From CAJQQK01 sp965224225 (GTDB lineage Bacteria > Pseudomonadota > Alphaproteobacteria > Rhizobiales > Hyphomicrobiaceae): a stretch of 64,000 nucleotides of DNA. Below, piece by piece: positions 1 through 7,809 of the stretch. The stretch lies in the NCBI GenBank assembly GCA_965224225.1, contig CBDCZF010000035.1, forward strand, positions 310,001-374,000, given 5' to 3'. The notes below the pieces were generated by a model. It was not told where the DNA came from, made no database searches, and saw nothing but the letters and a program-made list of their open reading frames with translations. Made by a program: the position numbers and the translations under genes. Within the stretch, counting starts at the first letter, position 1, and each line of letters starts with the position of its first letter.

Positions 1-1112
1 AGGCGTTCGTAGACTTTGCCACAGGCATCGTCGGTCGCACGATCGCCGGCCTTCAGGTTGAGCAGGCCGACCTCGAAGGGGGCAACCGGTACCGGCCAGA
101 TGATGCCCTTGTCATCATGGCTCGCCTCGATAATACCGCCGGCAAGCCGTGAGACGCCGACGCCGTAGGAGCCCATCTGCAATGGAATGAGTTCGCCGTC
201 CGGACCTTGCACCTTGCAGTCGAGTGGTTCTGAGTATTTCGTGCCGAAAAAGAAGATATGGCCGATCTCGATGCCGCGGGCCGAGACCTGTTTGGCGGCG
301 GGGACTTCCTTGGCGAAGCGCTCGGGATCGTGCATCTCGTCGGTGGCGGCATAAAGCGACGTCCACTTGTCGACGATCGGTGATAGATCGCCGTCGAAAT
401 CGAGATCAGCGGGCGGGATTTCACCTTCGAACAGGTCCTGATGGCCAAAGACCTGGCTCTCGCCGGTCTCGGCCAGAATGATAAATTCGTGGCTGAGATC
501 CCCGCCGATCGGGCCGGTCTCGGCCGCCATCGGGATCGATTTGAGGCCCATGCGCGCGAAAATCCGCAAGTATGACGCGAACATACGGTGGTATGCGCGC
601 CGGCCGTCTTCCTCTGTCAGGTCAAAGGAATAGGCATCCTTCATGTAGAACTCGCGTCCGCGCATGACGCCGAAGCGCGGGCGGATCTCGTCGCGGAATT
701 TCCACTGGATGTGATAGAGGTTCTTGGGCAGATCGCGGTAGCTCCTGACACCGTCGCGGAAGATCTGGGTGATCAGTTCCTCATTCGTCGGCCCGTAGAG
801 CATATCGCGATCGTGGCGGTCGACGATGCGAAGCATTTCCTTGCCGTAATCATCATAACGGCCCGACTGGCGCCAGAGATCGGCCGACTGGATGGTCGGC
901 ATCAGCATTTCGATGGCGCCGGCGCGGTTCTGCTCCTCGCGCACGATGTCGGCGATCTTGTCGAGCACCCGCAGGCCGAGCGGCAGCCACGAGTAAATGC
1001 CGGCACTGGCCTGGCGCACCATGCCGGCGCGCAACATCAGCTGGTGCGAGATGATCTCGGCCTCTTTCGGCGTATCGCGCAGTACGGGCAGGAAATATCG
1101 GCTAAGGCGCAT
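1..1112 (-). CDS. proS: Prolyl-tRNA synthetase, C-terminus beyond the left edge
   Basis: Charges tRNA-Pro with proline in the cytoplasm (class II aminoacyl-tRNA synthetase). The start ATG is at 1112-1110 and the frame stays open to base 1, giving about 370 residues. Visible family blocks are the N-terminal MRLSRYFLPVLRDTPKEAE, a GPTNEELIT block, motif 2 around RDEIRPRFGVMRGREF, and GSYGVGVSRL with HDDKGIIW near the left edge. The region between motif 2 and the C-terminal half is compact, so this is the short alphaproteobacterial form without the editing insertion seen in the E. coli enzyme. By comparison with the usual length of about 440 residues, roughly 70 C-terminal residues (the end of the anticodon-binding domain) lie outside the window. 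No frameshift is apparent in the part present. Confidence 0.95.
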   Translation of the reverse strand, partial: MRLSRYFLPVLRDTPKEAEIISHQLMLRAGMVRQASAGIYSWLPLGLRVLDKIADIVREEQNRAGAIEMLMPTIQSADLWRQSGRYDDYGKEMLRIVDRHDRDMLYGPTNEELITQIFRDGVRSYRDLPKNLYHIQWKFRDEIRPRFGVMRGREFYMKDAYSFDLTEEDGRRAYHRMFASYLRIFARMGLKSIPMAAETGPIGGDLSHEFIILAETGESQVFGHQDLFEGEIPPADLDFDGDLSPIVDKWTSLYAATDEMHDPERFAKEVPAAKQVSARGIEIGHIFFFGTKYSEPLDCKVQGPDGELIPLQMGSYGVGVSRLAGGIIEASHDDKGIIWPVPVAPFEVGLLNLKAGDRATDDACGKVYER

Positions 1113-1265
1113 GGCGGGCTCGCACGAGGGTTCGTAGGATGGAAACTGGCGTCTGGCGGCGGTTCGGCCGCTCCAGGGGCTCATACCGGCTCACGCGGCC
1201 AAGTGCAATCGGGCCGAGATCAACTTGGATCGACTTCGCCCTCTCGAAGGGGCAAAATGCAAAAC

Positions 1266-1290
1266 AGCCCGGCTTGGATTGTGCCGGGCT
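1266..1290 (-). terminator. Rho-independent terminator after the small secreted-protein gene
   Basis: A perfect 8-bp inverted repeat (AGCCCGGC / GCCGGGCT) with a 9-base loop is followed, reading the minus strand, by GTTTTGCATTTT. It lies about 35 bases beyond the stop of the 1326-1691 gene and separates it from proS. Confidence 0.75.
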
Positions 1291-1325
1291 GCCTGGTTGA
1301 TCTTCGTTTGTTCGATCGATTCAAT

Positions 1326-1691
1326 TCACTTGCGGCTATAGCGACGCCCGCGACCGACCAGGCACGGTTTGGCCTGGACTTCGCAAATCCACGATTTACC
1401 GGCCTCGCATTCGATCTTCTTGTCCCAGGCATATCGCCAATGGCCCCAGTCGCTGCCGTACTCAAAGGCGGTGAAGGCCGACCAGTCGCGGGCAGCTGCC
1501 TCGATCGCAGCTTTCTTGGTGGTGGCATGCGTGCCGGTGCCGACGTGCGCGTGATCGGTAAAGCACTGCTTGCCCTTGACGACGTGCTGGGCGTGCATAC
1601 CGGCCATGCCGCTTTGCTGGGCCTGGGCGAGGGTCGGAACGACGGCGAAGAGGCCTGCCGCAAGGAGGCCGAGGGGAATTGAACTACGCAT
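1326..1691 (-). CDS. Small secreted protein of unknown function
   Basis: A 121-residue protein with a clear Sec signal peptide: MRSS, a hydrophobic core of about 15 residues and a cleavage-like LAQA before QQSG near residue 24. The mature part has four cysteines (in KQCF, IECEAG, WICEV and KPCL), a tryptophan-rich middle (DWSAF, SDWGHWRYAW) and a basic tail. I recognise no named family; the tail pattern resembles short exported proteins that stack cysteine pairs in the periplasm. It has its own terminator just downstream and is about 160 bases from the aap operon end on the same strand, so it is probably a separate transcription unit. Start chosen as the first ATG, directly followed by the signal peptide. 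Confidence 0.7.
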   Translation of the reverse strand: MRSSIPLGLLAAGLFAVVPTLAQAQQSGMAGMHAQHVVKGKQCFTDHAHVGTGTHATTKKAAIEAAARDWSAFTAFEYGSDWGHWRYAWDKKIECEAGKSWICEVQAKPCLVGRGRRYSRK

Positions 1692-1850
1692 GATTACTTA
1701 CTCCGCAAACCAACGATGACGGAAGCGTAGTCCAGGGGACCTTAACAAAAAGTTTAAGGTAACAATTGTGTAAACATTTGCCGGTTGCGTGCGCGATCAC
1801 ACGGAATGGCGGGGCCGGCGGCCCCGCCTGACAACCAACCGTCAGTCGAA

Positions 1851-2960
1851 TTAACTGCGATGCCCGGTGTCGAGCTTGTGCTCGAGGTGGCGGCTGTAGG
1901 AGGCCATGGCGTAGCACAGGATGAAGTAGATGATCGCTGCAAAAACCAGGCCCTCGACATAGAACGAACGCCAGATCGGATCGTTCGATGCGAGACGGAC
2001 GGCGCCGAGGAAGTCGAACATCGAGATAATGATGATCAGCGTGGTGTCCTTAAAGAGGCCGATGAAGGTGTTCATCGTCGGCGGGATGACCAGCTTGAGC
2101 GCCTGCGGCAGGATGATCAGTCCGGTCTTTTGCCAGTAGGACATGCCCATCGCATCAGCGGCTTCAAACTGGCCCTTGGGCAGCGCCTGCAGGCCACCGC
2201 GGATAACCTCGGCAACGTAGGCGGCCGAGAACAGCGTGAAACCGACAAGCGCCCGCAGCAGCTTGTTGAAGTTCACGCCCTCCGGCATGAACAGCGGGAT
2301 CATCAGGCTTGCCATGAACAGGATCGTGATCAGCGGCACGCCGCGGATCACCTCGATGAAGACGATGCAGATCGTCTTGATGATCGGCAGGTCCGAGCGC
2401 CGGCCGAGCGCCAGCAGGATGGCGAGCGGGAAGGAGAAGACGATACCGACGGTGGCGATGATCAGCGTCACCGGCAGACCGCCCCACTTATCCGTCTCGA
2501 TGAAGCTCAGGCCGAACAGGCCACCCTGCATCAGGATGAACATCGCCGGTACCGCAAGCAGCCAGCCGATGATCAAGCCGCGGCCCCAGAACCGCGTGTT
2601 GACGGAAAGCCCGACCATCACGAACAGCATCAGCATCATGACGACCGGGCGCCAGTGCTCGGACTGCGGGTAAAGGCCAAATACGAAGACGCGGAACTTC
2701 TCGATGATGAAGTCCCAGCATGCTCCTTCGGCCGTCCGGCAGACATCGGCATTGGGCGCGAACGCATAGCCCCACCAACTCGTCTCGGAGGGTCGCACCG
2801 TGAGTACCGCATCGCTCACGGCCCAGGCGTAGATGGCGGGCAGCAAGTAGGCGAGAAACGCCAGGATCACCAAGGTGACGATGGTATTGCCGGCGCTGCT
2901 GAACAGGTTAGTCCGCATCCAGGCGACGGGACCGACGGCGGTGGAGGGAGGTGCTGCCAT
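1851..2960 (-). CDS. aapM: General L-amino-acid ABC transporter permease AapM
   Basis: Inner-membrane permease of a polar amino-acid ABC importer, 369 residues. The N-terminal half carries the extra membrane segments and periplasmic insertion typical of AapM/BztC; the C-terminal half is the conserved HisM-type domain with EVIRGVPLIT near residue 200 and the EAA-loop region QFEAADAMGMSYWQ, which contacts the ATPase. It starts one base after the aapQ stop, so the two permeases are translationally coupled; GGAG sits seven bases before its ATG. It is the last gene of the operon. By analogy with Rhizobium leguminosarum AapJQMP, the system imports a broad range of L-amino acids. Substrate range is inferred from family only. 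Confidence 0.93.
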   Translation of the reverse strand: MAAPPSTAVGPVAWMRTNLFSSAGNTIVTLVILAFLAYLLPAIYAWAVSDAVLTVRPSETSWWGYAFAPNADVCRTAEGACWDFIIEKFRVFVFGLYPQSEHWRPVVMMLMLFVMVGLSVNTRFWGRGLIIGWLLAVPAMFILMQGGLFGLSFIETDKWGGLPVTLIIATVGIVFSFPLAILLALGRRSDLPIIKTICIVFIEVIRGVPLITILFMASLMIPLFMPEGVNFNKLLRALVGFTLFSAAYVAEVIRGGLQALPKGQFEAADAMGMSYWQKTGLIILPQALKLVIPPTMNTFIGLFKDTTLIIIISMFDFLGAVRLASNDPIWRSFYVEGLVFAAIIYFILCYAMASYSRHLEHKLDTGHRS

Positions 2961-2961
2961 C

Positions 2962-4167
2962 TTATCGCTCCACCAACTGGATCTGGGCGTTGTACCAGTT
3001 CATGAACAGCGACGTGGCGATGCTGGTCGTCAGGTAGACGATCATCATGATCAATATCGCCTCCGGCGCCTGACCGGTCTGGTTGAGCGTCGTGTTTGAG
3101 ACGCTGACGAGATCCGGGTAGCCAACCGCGACGGCCAGTGAACTGTTCTTGGTGATATTGAGATATTGCGAGGTGAGCGGCGGGATGATGACGCGCAACG
3201 CCTGCGGCAGGATCACCTTGCGCATGATCACGCTTTCGCGGAGCCCTAGCGCACGGCCGGCCTCGATCTGCCCCTTGGGCACGGCCAGGATGCCGGAGCG
3301 CACAATCTCGGCGACAAACGCAGAGGTGTAGATCGTCAGGCCGAACAGCACCGCCATGAACTCCGGTGTGATCGTGGCACCTCCTGCAACGCGGAAGCGG
3401 CCGATCTCGGGATAGCTGACGCCGGTCGGCGCGCCCATCACCAGCCAACCGACGAAGGCACAAGCGGCCAGGACGCCGAGCCCTGCCCAGAACGCCGGGA
3501 ATTGCTGGCCGGTCGCCTCCATGCGCCGATGCGCCCACTTGGCGACCATCCAAGCGCCAATCACGCCGACGATCAAACCGGCAAGCAAGCCGAACCAGCC
3601 GATATGGGCCTCAAACGCGGGAAAGAAGATGCCGCGACGCGTGACGTAGAGGTGATTGAGGATAGGCGTCGGCCCGTTTTCGGCCAGGAAGTCGCGCGGG
3701 ATCGGCAGGAAGCGCTCGTTGGTGATCAGCGTATGCCATAGGATGATCTGCAGCAGCACCGGAATGTTGCGCAGGAAATTGATGTAGACGCCGGTCAGCT
3801 GTCGCACGAGCCAATTGCGCGACAGAGCCGCAACCCCGACCGAGATGCCGATCAAAGTTGCCAGCACGACACCAACTATGGCGACAGCGATCGTATTGAG
3901 GAAGCCAACAAGTACGGCACGACCATAGGACGAAGCAGGACTGAACTCGATCCAACTCTCGCCGATGCCGAAGCCGGATTCTCGTGCGAGGTACTCGAAG
4001 CCGGTCTTGATGTTCTGGCGCTCGAGGTTCGCCTGCATGTTGGAGAACAGGTAGTAGCCGATGCCGACCACAAAGACCAGGAACACCGCCTGCCAGATGA
4101 TGGCCTGGATTTCCTTGTCGTAGATACTGCGCCTTGGCGGGCCGGCGCTCACTGCTACGTCTGCCAT
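2962..4167 (-). CDS. aapQ: General L-amino-acid ABC transporter permease AapQ
   Basis: The second inner-membrane permease of the transporter, 401 residues, expected to pair with AapM. The N-terminal domain has a membrane segment at about residues 25-45 and the AapQ/BztB periplasmic block (RQNIKTGFEYLARESGFGIG), then the permease domain with YINFLRNIPVLLQ and the EAA region QIEAGRALGLRESVIMRKV. The gene follows aapJ after a 160-base gap containing a terminator-like hairpin, which probably lowers permease expression relative to the binding protein. Start ATG at 4167-4165 with an upstream GGAG. Confidence 0.93.
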   Translation of the reverse strand: MADVAVSAGPPRRSIYDKEIQAIIWQAVFLVFVVGIGYYLFSNMQANLERQNIKTGFEYLARESGFGIGESWIEFSPASSYGRAVLVGFLNTIAVAIVGVVLATLIGISVGVAALSRNWLVRQLTGVYINFLRNIPVLLQIILWHTLITNERFLPIPRDFLAENGPTPILNHLYVTRRGIFFPAFEAHIGWFGLLAGLIVGVIGAWMVAKWAHRRMEATGQQFPAFWAGLGVLAACAFVGWLVMGAPTGVSYPEIGRFRVAGGATITPEFMAVLFGLTIYTSAFVAEIVRSGILAVPKGQIEAGRALGLRESVIMRKVILPQALRVIIPPLTSQYLNITKNSSLAVAVGYPDLVSVSNTTLNQTGQAPEAILIMMIVYLTTSIATSLFMNWYNAQIQLVER

Positions 4168-4280
4168 CCGCTCTCCATCTCCTCACCCTGCGCCCCAAGG
4201 CACCGCCATTGTCCTTTGCTGAACCGTCAATCAAGTTCGCTCGAACCGGACGGCCCGAAATAAGTTCCAAACGAATTAAG

Positions 4281-4313
4281 AAAAAACCGCGCCAGCCTCA
4301 GGCCGGCGCGGTT
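4281..4313 (-). terminator. Intercistronic terminator/attenuator between aapJ and aapQ
   Basis: On the minus strand, an inverted repeat with 9-bp arms (AACCGCGCC / GGCGCGGTT, 4285-4313) is followed directly by TTTTTTCTTAA. It lies 15 bases after the aapJ stop and before aapQM. Such hairpins often let the periplasmic binding protein be made in excess over the permeases; partial readthrough is inferred. Confidence 0.75.
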
Positions 4314-4327
4314 GATCAGGTCAGCTC

Positions 4328-5353
4328 TTAGCGGACCGGCGGGGCATACATGATGCCGCCCTTGGACCACAGACTATTGACGCCACGTGGCAGGCCGAGC
4401 GGTGGGATGTTGCGTTCCCAGATCTCGCCGTAGTTGCCGACCGCCTTGATGGCGTTCATCGCCCAAGCTTCATCGAGGCCGAGCGCCTTGCCCATACCTG
4501 GCGTGGAACCCAGGAGACGCTTGACGCCGGGGTTGGTCGATTCAGCAGCCATCTTGCCAGCGTTGGCGGCCGTGACGCCGTACTCTTCGGCCTCGACAAG
4601 TGCGAACACAACCCACTTGACGATATCCAAGAATTGGTCATCGCCATGCCGTACGGCTGGGCCGAGCGGCTCTTTCGAGATGATTTCGGGCAGGATGACA
4701 TAGTCATCGCTCTTGCCCTTCGGTGCATCGTTCTTGCGCACGGACGCGAGGCCCGAAGCATCCGTCGTGTAAACGTCGCAACGACCCGAGAAGAACGCCG
4801 CGTTGACTTCCTGCAAGCTCTCGATCACGACCGGCGTGAACTTCATGTTGTTGGCGCGGAAGAAGTCGGCGAGGTTCAGTTCCGTCGTCGTACCCGGCTG
4901 CACGCAGACCGTTGCACCGTCGAGTTCCTTGGCGCTCTTTACGCCAAGCTTCTTGGGCACCATGAAGCCCTGACCGTCATAATAGGTCACGGCCGTGAAG
5001 TTGAGGCCGAGCGCCGTGTCACGGGTCAGCGTCCAGGTCGTGTTACGCGAGAGCAGGTCGACCTCGCCCGACTGAAGGGCGGTGAAACGCTGCTGGGCCG
5101 TCAGCGCCTGGAACTTGACCTTGCTCGCATCACCCAAGATGGCTGCGGCAAGCGCCTTGCAGACGTCGACGTCGAGGCCGGTCCACTTGCCCGCGCTGTC
5201 AGGCACCGAGAAGCCACCGAGGCCGGTGCTGACGCCACAGACCAGTTCGCCGCGCGCCTTGATCGCTTCCACGGTCTTTTGCGCGAATGCAGCACCAGCG
5301 CTGACCGCGACCACGGCAGCTGCCGTGACTACCGTCCTAAACGTACCTTTCAT
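4328..5353 (-). CDS. aapJ: General L-amino-acid ABC transporter periplasmic binding protein AapJ
   Basis: A type-3 solute-binding protein of 341 residues that captures amino acids in the periplasm and delivers them to AapQM. The signal peptide is MKGTFRTVVTAAAVVAVSAGAAFA. The mature protein begins with the family block TVEAIKARGELVCGVSTGLGGFS and contains GLDVDVCKALAAAILGD, DLLSRNTTWTLTRD and VCVQPGTTTELNL. I placed the start at 5353 rather than an in-frame upstream start at 5398, because GGGAGAA lies eight bases before this ATG and the signal peptide begins here. It is the second gene of the operon, after aapP, with a terminator-like hairpin directly downstream. Confidence 0.93.
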   Translation of the reverse strand: MKGTFRTVVTAAAVVAVSAGAAFAQKTVEAIKARGELVCGVSTGLGGFSVPDSAGKWTGLDVDVCKALAAAILGDASKVKFQALTAQQRFTALQSGEVDLLSRNTTWTLTRDTALGLNFTAVTYYDGQGFMVPKKLGVKSAKELDGATVCVQPGTTTELNLADFFRANNMKFTPVVIESLQEVNAAFFSGRCDVYTTDASGLASVRKNDAPKGKSDDYVILPEIISKEPLGPAVRHGDDQFLDIVKWVVFALVEAEEYGVTAANAGKMAAESTNPGVKRLLGSTPGMGKALGLDEAWAMNAIKAVGNYGEIWERNIPPLGLPRGVNSLWSKGGIMYAPPVR

Positions 5354-5453
5354 TTCGCAATTCTCCCTTCGATTTGCGTTTCCTCCGACGTGCGCCAAGC
5401 CTACCTTGTCAAATCGAAAGGGACGACAAGCACCCAGCGCCGCATCAAAGCTC

Positions 5454-6224
5454 CTAATGATTGAGGATCTGGCTCAGGAACAATTTTGTCCGGTCCGACT
5501 TCGGATTGTTGAAAAACTCCTCCGGCGGGCCTTGTTCGACAATTTCGCCCTGATCCATGAAGATCACGCGGTCGGCAACCGAGCGCGCAAATCCCATTTC
5601 GTGCGTGACACACAACATCGTCATGCCCGACTGGGCAAGCTCGATCATGACGTCAAGCACTTCCTTGATCATCTCCGGGTCGAGCGCCGAGGTCGGTTCG
5701 TCGAACAGCATAATGCGCGGGCTCATGCACAGCGCGCGGGCAATCGCGACACGCTGCTGCTGGCCGCCCGAAAGCTGGCCCGGATATTTGTTGGCCTGAT
5801 CAGGAATCTTGACCCGGTCGAGATACTCCATCGCCACACGCTCGGCTTCAGCGCGCGGCACCTTGCGCACCCACTGTGGTGAAATGCACAGATTGTCGAG
5901 GACGGTCAGATGCGGAAACAGATTGAAGCTCTGGAAGACCATGCCCACTTCGGAGCGGATCTTGTCGATATTGCGCACATCGTTGGTCAGCTCGACGCCG
6001 TCGACCGAGATGGTGCCCTGCTGATGCTCTTCGAGGCGGTTAATGCAGCGAATAAGCGTCGACTTGCCGGAACCCGAGGGCCCGCAAATCACGATGCGCT
6101 CGCCAGTTGCAACACTGAGATCAATGTCACGCAGGACGTGGAACTCGCCGTACCACTTGTTGACCTTGTTCATATAAACGGCAGCGTTATCCGTGCCGGT
6201 GCCTTGAGCGGCAGCTTGAGCCAT
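5454..6224 (-). CDS. aapP: General L-amino-acid ABC transporter ATPase AapP
   Basis: The cytoplasmic ATPase that powers the Aap importer, 256 residues. Walker A is GPSGSGKST, the Q-loop lies in GMVFQSFNLFPH, the ABC signature is LSGGQQQRVAIARAL, Walker B is RIMLFDEPTSALDP and the switch histidine is in VTHEMGFA. The start at 6224 has GGGAGGAAGA immediately upstream; an upstream in-frame ATG at 6266 lacks such a site. In the well-known rhizobial and Rhodobacter operons the ATPase gene is last; here it is first, 100 bases before aapJ, so the order is P-J-Q-M. The promoter must lie upstream of 6224. Confidence 0.92.
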   Translation of the reverse strand: MAQAAAQGTGTDNAAVYMNKVNKWYGEFHVLRDIDLSVATGERIVICGPSGSGKSTLIRCINRLEEHQQGTISVDGVELTNDVRNIDKIRSEVGMVFQSFNLFPHLTVLDNLCISPQWVRKVPRAEAERVAMEYLDRVKIPDQANKYPGQLSGGQQQRVAIARALCMSPRIMLFDEPTSALDPEMIKEVLDVMIELAQSGMTMLCVTHEMGFARSVADRVIFMDQGEIVEQGPPEEFFNNPKSDRTKLFLSQILNH

Positions 6225-6744
6225 TCTTCCTCCCATCGTCGCGCAACACGCCGCAGCAGGCGTCATTGAACGTCGGCAAATTCGGGAGCTTGATACTCCG
6301 CGTTGTGCTTTTGCCGGGCCAAACTATGCCCCAGTCGGCAGTGGTGCACAATAGCAATGCGCAAAGAAGATATTTGCACAAACGGCCCGGGATCGAGGAT
6401 CTGCGACATGACGGCATCGCAAAGCATCCAAACAATGGAATTTGCTCGCGCGGAACCGGTAGGCTTGGCGGCAGCGGAAATCGTCGCGCAAGTGGCTCCA
6501 ATCGATTAAATTGTTGTTAAGTCGAATCAGTCGAGTGTGAATGCGATGCTGGGGTGAGTTCTGCACCCCAAGCGTATTACGGCATATCGAACAAGGTTCA
6601 AGCCGCGTTGGTTCATCGGGCCCTGCCCCGAGCATCTCTCGCCGGTCGGAAAAGCGTCATTCGGCCGCCCAAATTCTGCTCAGCGACCGTGGCCTGGTGC
6701 CATGCAAGCCGGACCAACAATCGATGCACCAACGAATTTCCGAG
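6225..6744. other. Divergent intergenic region between aapP and the proline-rich protein gene
   Basis: About 500 bases without a convincing gene. Short open frames here lack ribosome-binding sites and family features. It must hold the promoter of the aap operon (minus strand) and probably that of the plus-strand gene at 6745. I could not find a convincing sigma-54 promoter. An imperfect inverted repeat at 6358-6380 is listed separately. Confidence 0.5.
6358..6380. promoter_or_regulatory. Candidate operator upstream of the aap operon
   Basis: Two 8-bp arms, TGCGCAAA and TTTGCACA, separated by seven bases, match as an inverted repeat with one mismatch. The site is about 135 bases upstream of the aapP start, where an operator for an amino-acid-responsive regulator would be expected. 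No regulator gene is adjacent, and I do not recognise the motif. Confidence 0.3.
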
Positions 6745-7647
6745 ATGTCGTCCCTCCAGCATTCGGCACGATCGCTGAACCGAACTTGGGTAGAGCCAGC
6801 TGGCCGCTGTCTTGCTGCCGTTGCGTCTGGCTGGCGGACGGCTATCGCTGCTCTGGCGCTGAGTGTTATTTCGGCAACGGCAATCGCCCAGGAGGCGCTG
6901 CGCGAAGTCGATCTGCCGAGCCTGCCGCCGGACAAGCGCATGAATTACACCGGCGATTATCGCTTCCAGCCACCGATACCGCCAAGCCCGGCGCGCTCGC
7001 CAATCCAGGTGCTGACCGAAAAGGCCGCCGTCAAAATCATCGCACCCGGTGCCGGATTGGATGCAACCGGCGATGTGGTCGACACCGAGGCGTGGATCGT
7101 CGACAGCCCGCCAGCACCGGACCGGCACGTCAAGCTGCCGCAACCTTCAAAGAGTGTGAAATTGCCGGCACCGAATTCGCAGCGTGCGGCCTCTGTAGCG
7201 ACGGCGCCGAGCGGTGCGATTGAATTTCCCGCCCCGAAACTAGCGCCTGAGGCGGCGCCGTTGGAACCGGCTGTTGCGGATCTTACAAAAGCCGAGCCGA
7301 CCGCCGCGCTCACGGCTCAGCCGTCCGCCCTCGGTGCCGGAGCGATCACTGATGATGCAAGCAAAGCGACGGCACCAGGCCCAGAAGTAGAAGACGAGGC
7401 ACAAACCCCGTTTCAGACCGTGCGCCTGCCGTCGCCCTATCAACGCCCTGCCGAAGAAAAAGCGCAAGACGAGGGCGGCAACGGGCAGAAAGCTTCGCGC
7501 ACGCGTGGCCGGCAGCGCCGCAGCGTCCGGCTGCGCAACGATCCGCGCCCGAACAGCCGGCCGCCGCAGCCGATCCAACCGTTTCAAAATCCGCTGCTGC
7601 AGCCCAGACCCGAATGGGCGCAGGAGGCCTTCCGATCTCCATTCTGA
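6745..7647 (+). CDS. Proline-rich exported protein of unknown function
   Basis: About 300 residues. A hydrophobic stretch (TAIAALALSVISATAIAQ, about residues 30-47) looks like a signal peptide or anchor, after an unusually long polar N-terminus. The rest is low-complexity, rich in Pro and Ala, with recurring short motifs of the type VKLPxP / VRLPSP / IEFPAP and a basic segment (RTRGRQRRSVRLR) before a proline-rich tail. This suggests an extended periplasmic or envelope linker. I recognise no domain. Start is uncertain: ATG at 6745 was chosen, with an in-frame ATG at 6724 also possible; neither has a strong ribosome-binding site. The reading frame continues upstream to 6541 without supporting features. 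Confidence 0.6.
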   Translation: MSSLQHSARSLNRTWVEPAGRCLAAVASGWRTAIAALALSVISATAIAQEALREVDLPSLPPDKRMNYTGDYRFQPPIPPSPARSPIQVLTEKAAVKIIAPGAGLDATGDVVDTEAWIVDSPPAPDRHVKLPQPSKSVKLPAPNSQRAASVATAPSGAIEFPAPKLAPEAAPLEPAVADLTKAEPTAALTAQPSALGAGAITDDASKATAPGPEVEDEAQTPFQTVRLPSPYQRPAEEKAQDEGGNGQKASRTRGRQRRSVRLRNDPRPNSRPPQPIQPFQNPLLQPRPEWAQEAFRSPF

Positions 7648-7809
7648 GGATCGGAATAACTCTCCGACAGTGCTGCAATCTCCTTTGTGCCGGTGCATTC
7701 GGCTCGGGCCGGTTACGAAGCAATGCGACGCCGTTTGCACCGGCGTTCATTTTTATCTAAGCGGTTGACCGCACAGCGGCGCAGATGCCGCCTGAGAGGG
7801 ATACCGTCC

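Noticed and set aside
588..1682. Long open frame on the plus strand across proS and the secreted-protein gene
   Set aside because: It is antisense to two genes with clear family motifs and has no recognisable protein features; GC-rich codon bias produces such mirror frames.
1785..3005. A 406-codon plus-strand frame over aapM
   Set aside because: Charged, repetitive translation antisense to a well-conserved permease; a shadow of that gene.
6225..6744. Sigma-54 promoter for the aap operon
   Set aside because: I found no TGGCAC-N5-TTGC match on the minus strand in the expected interval.
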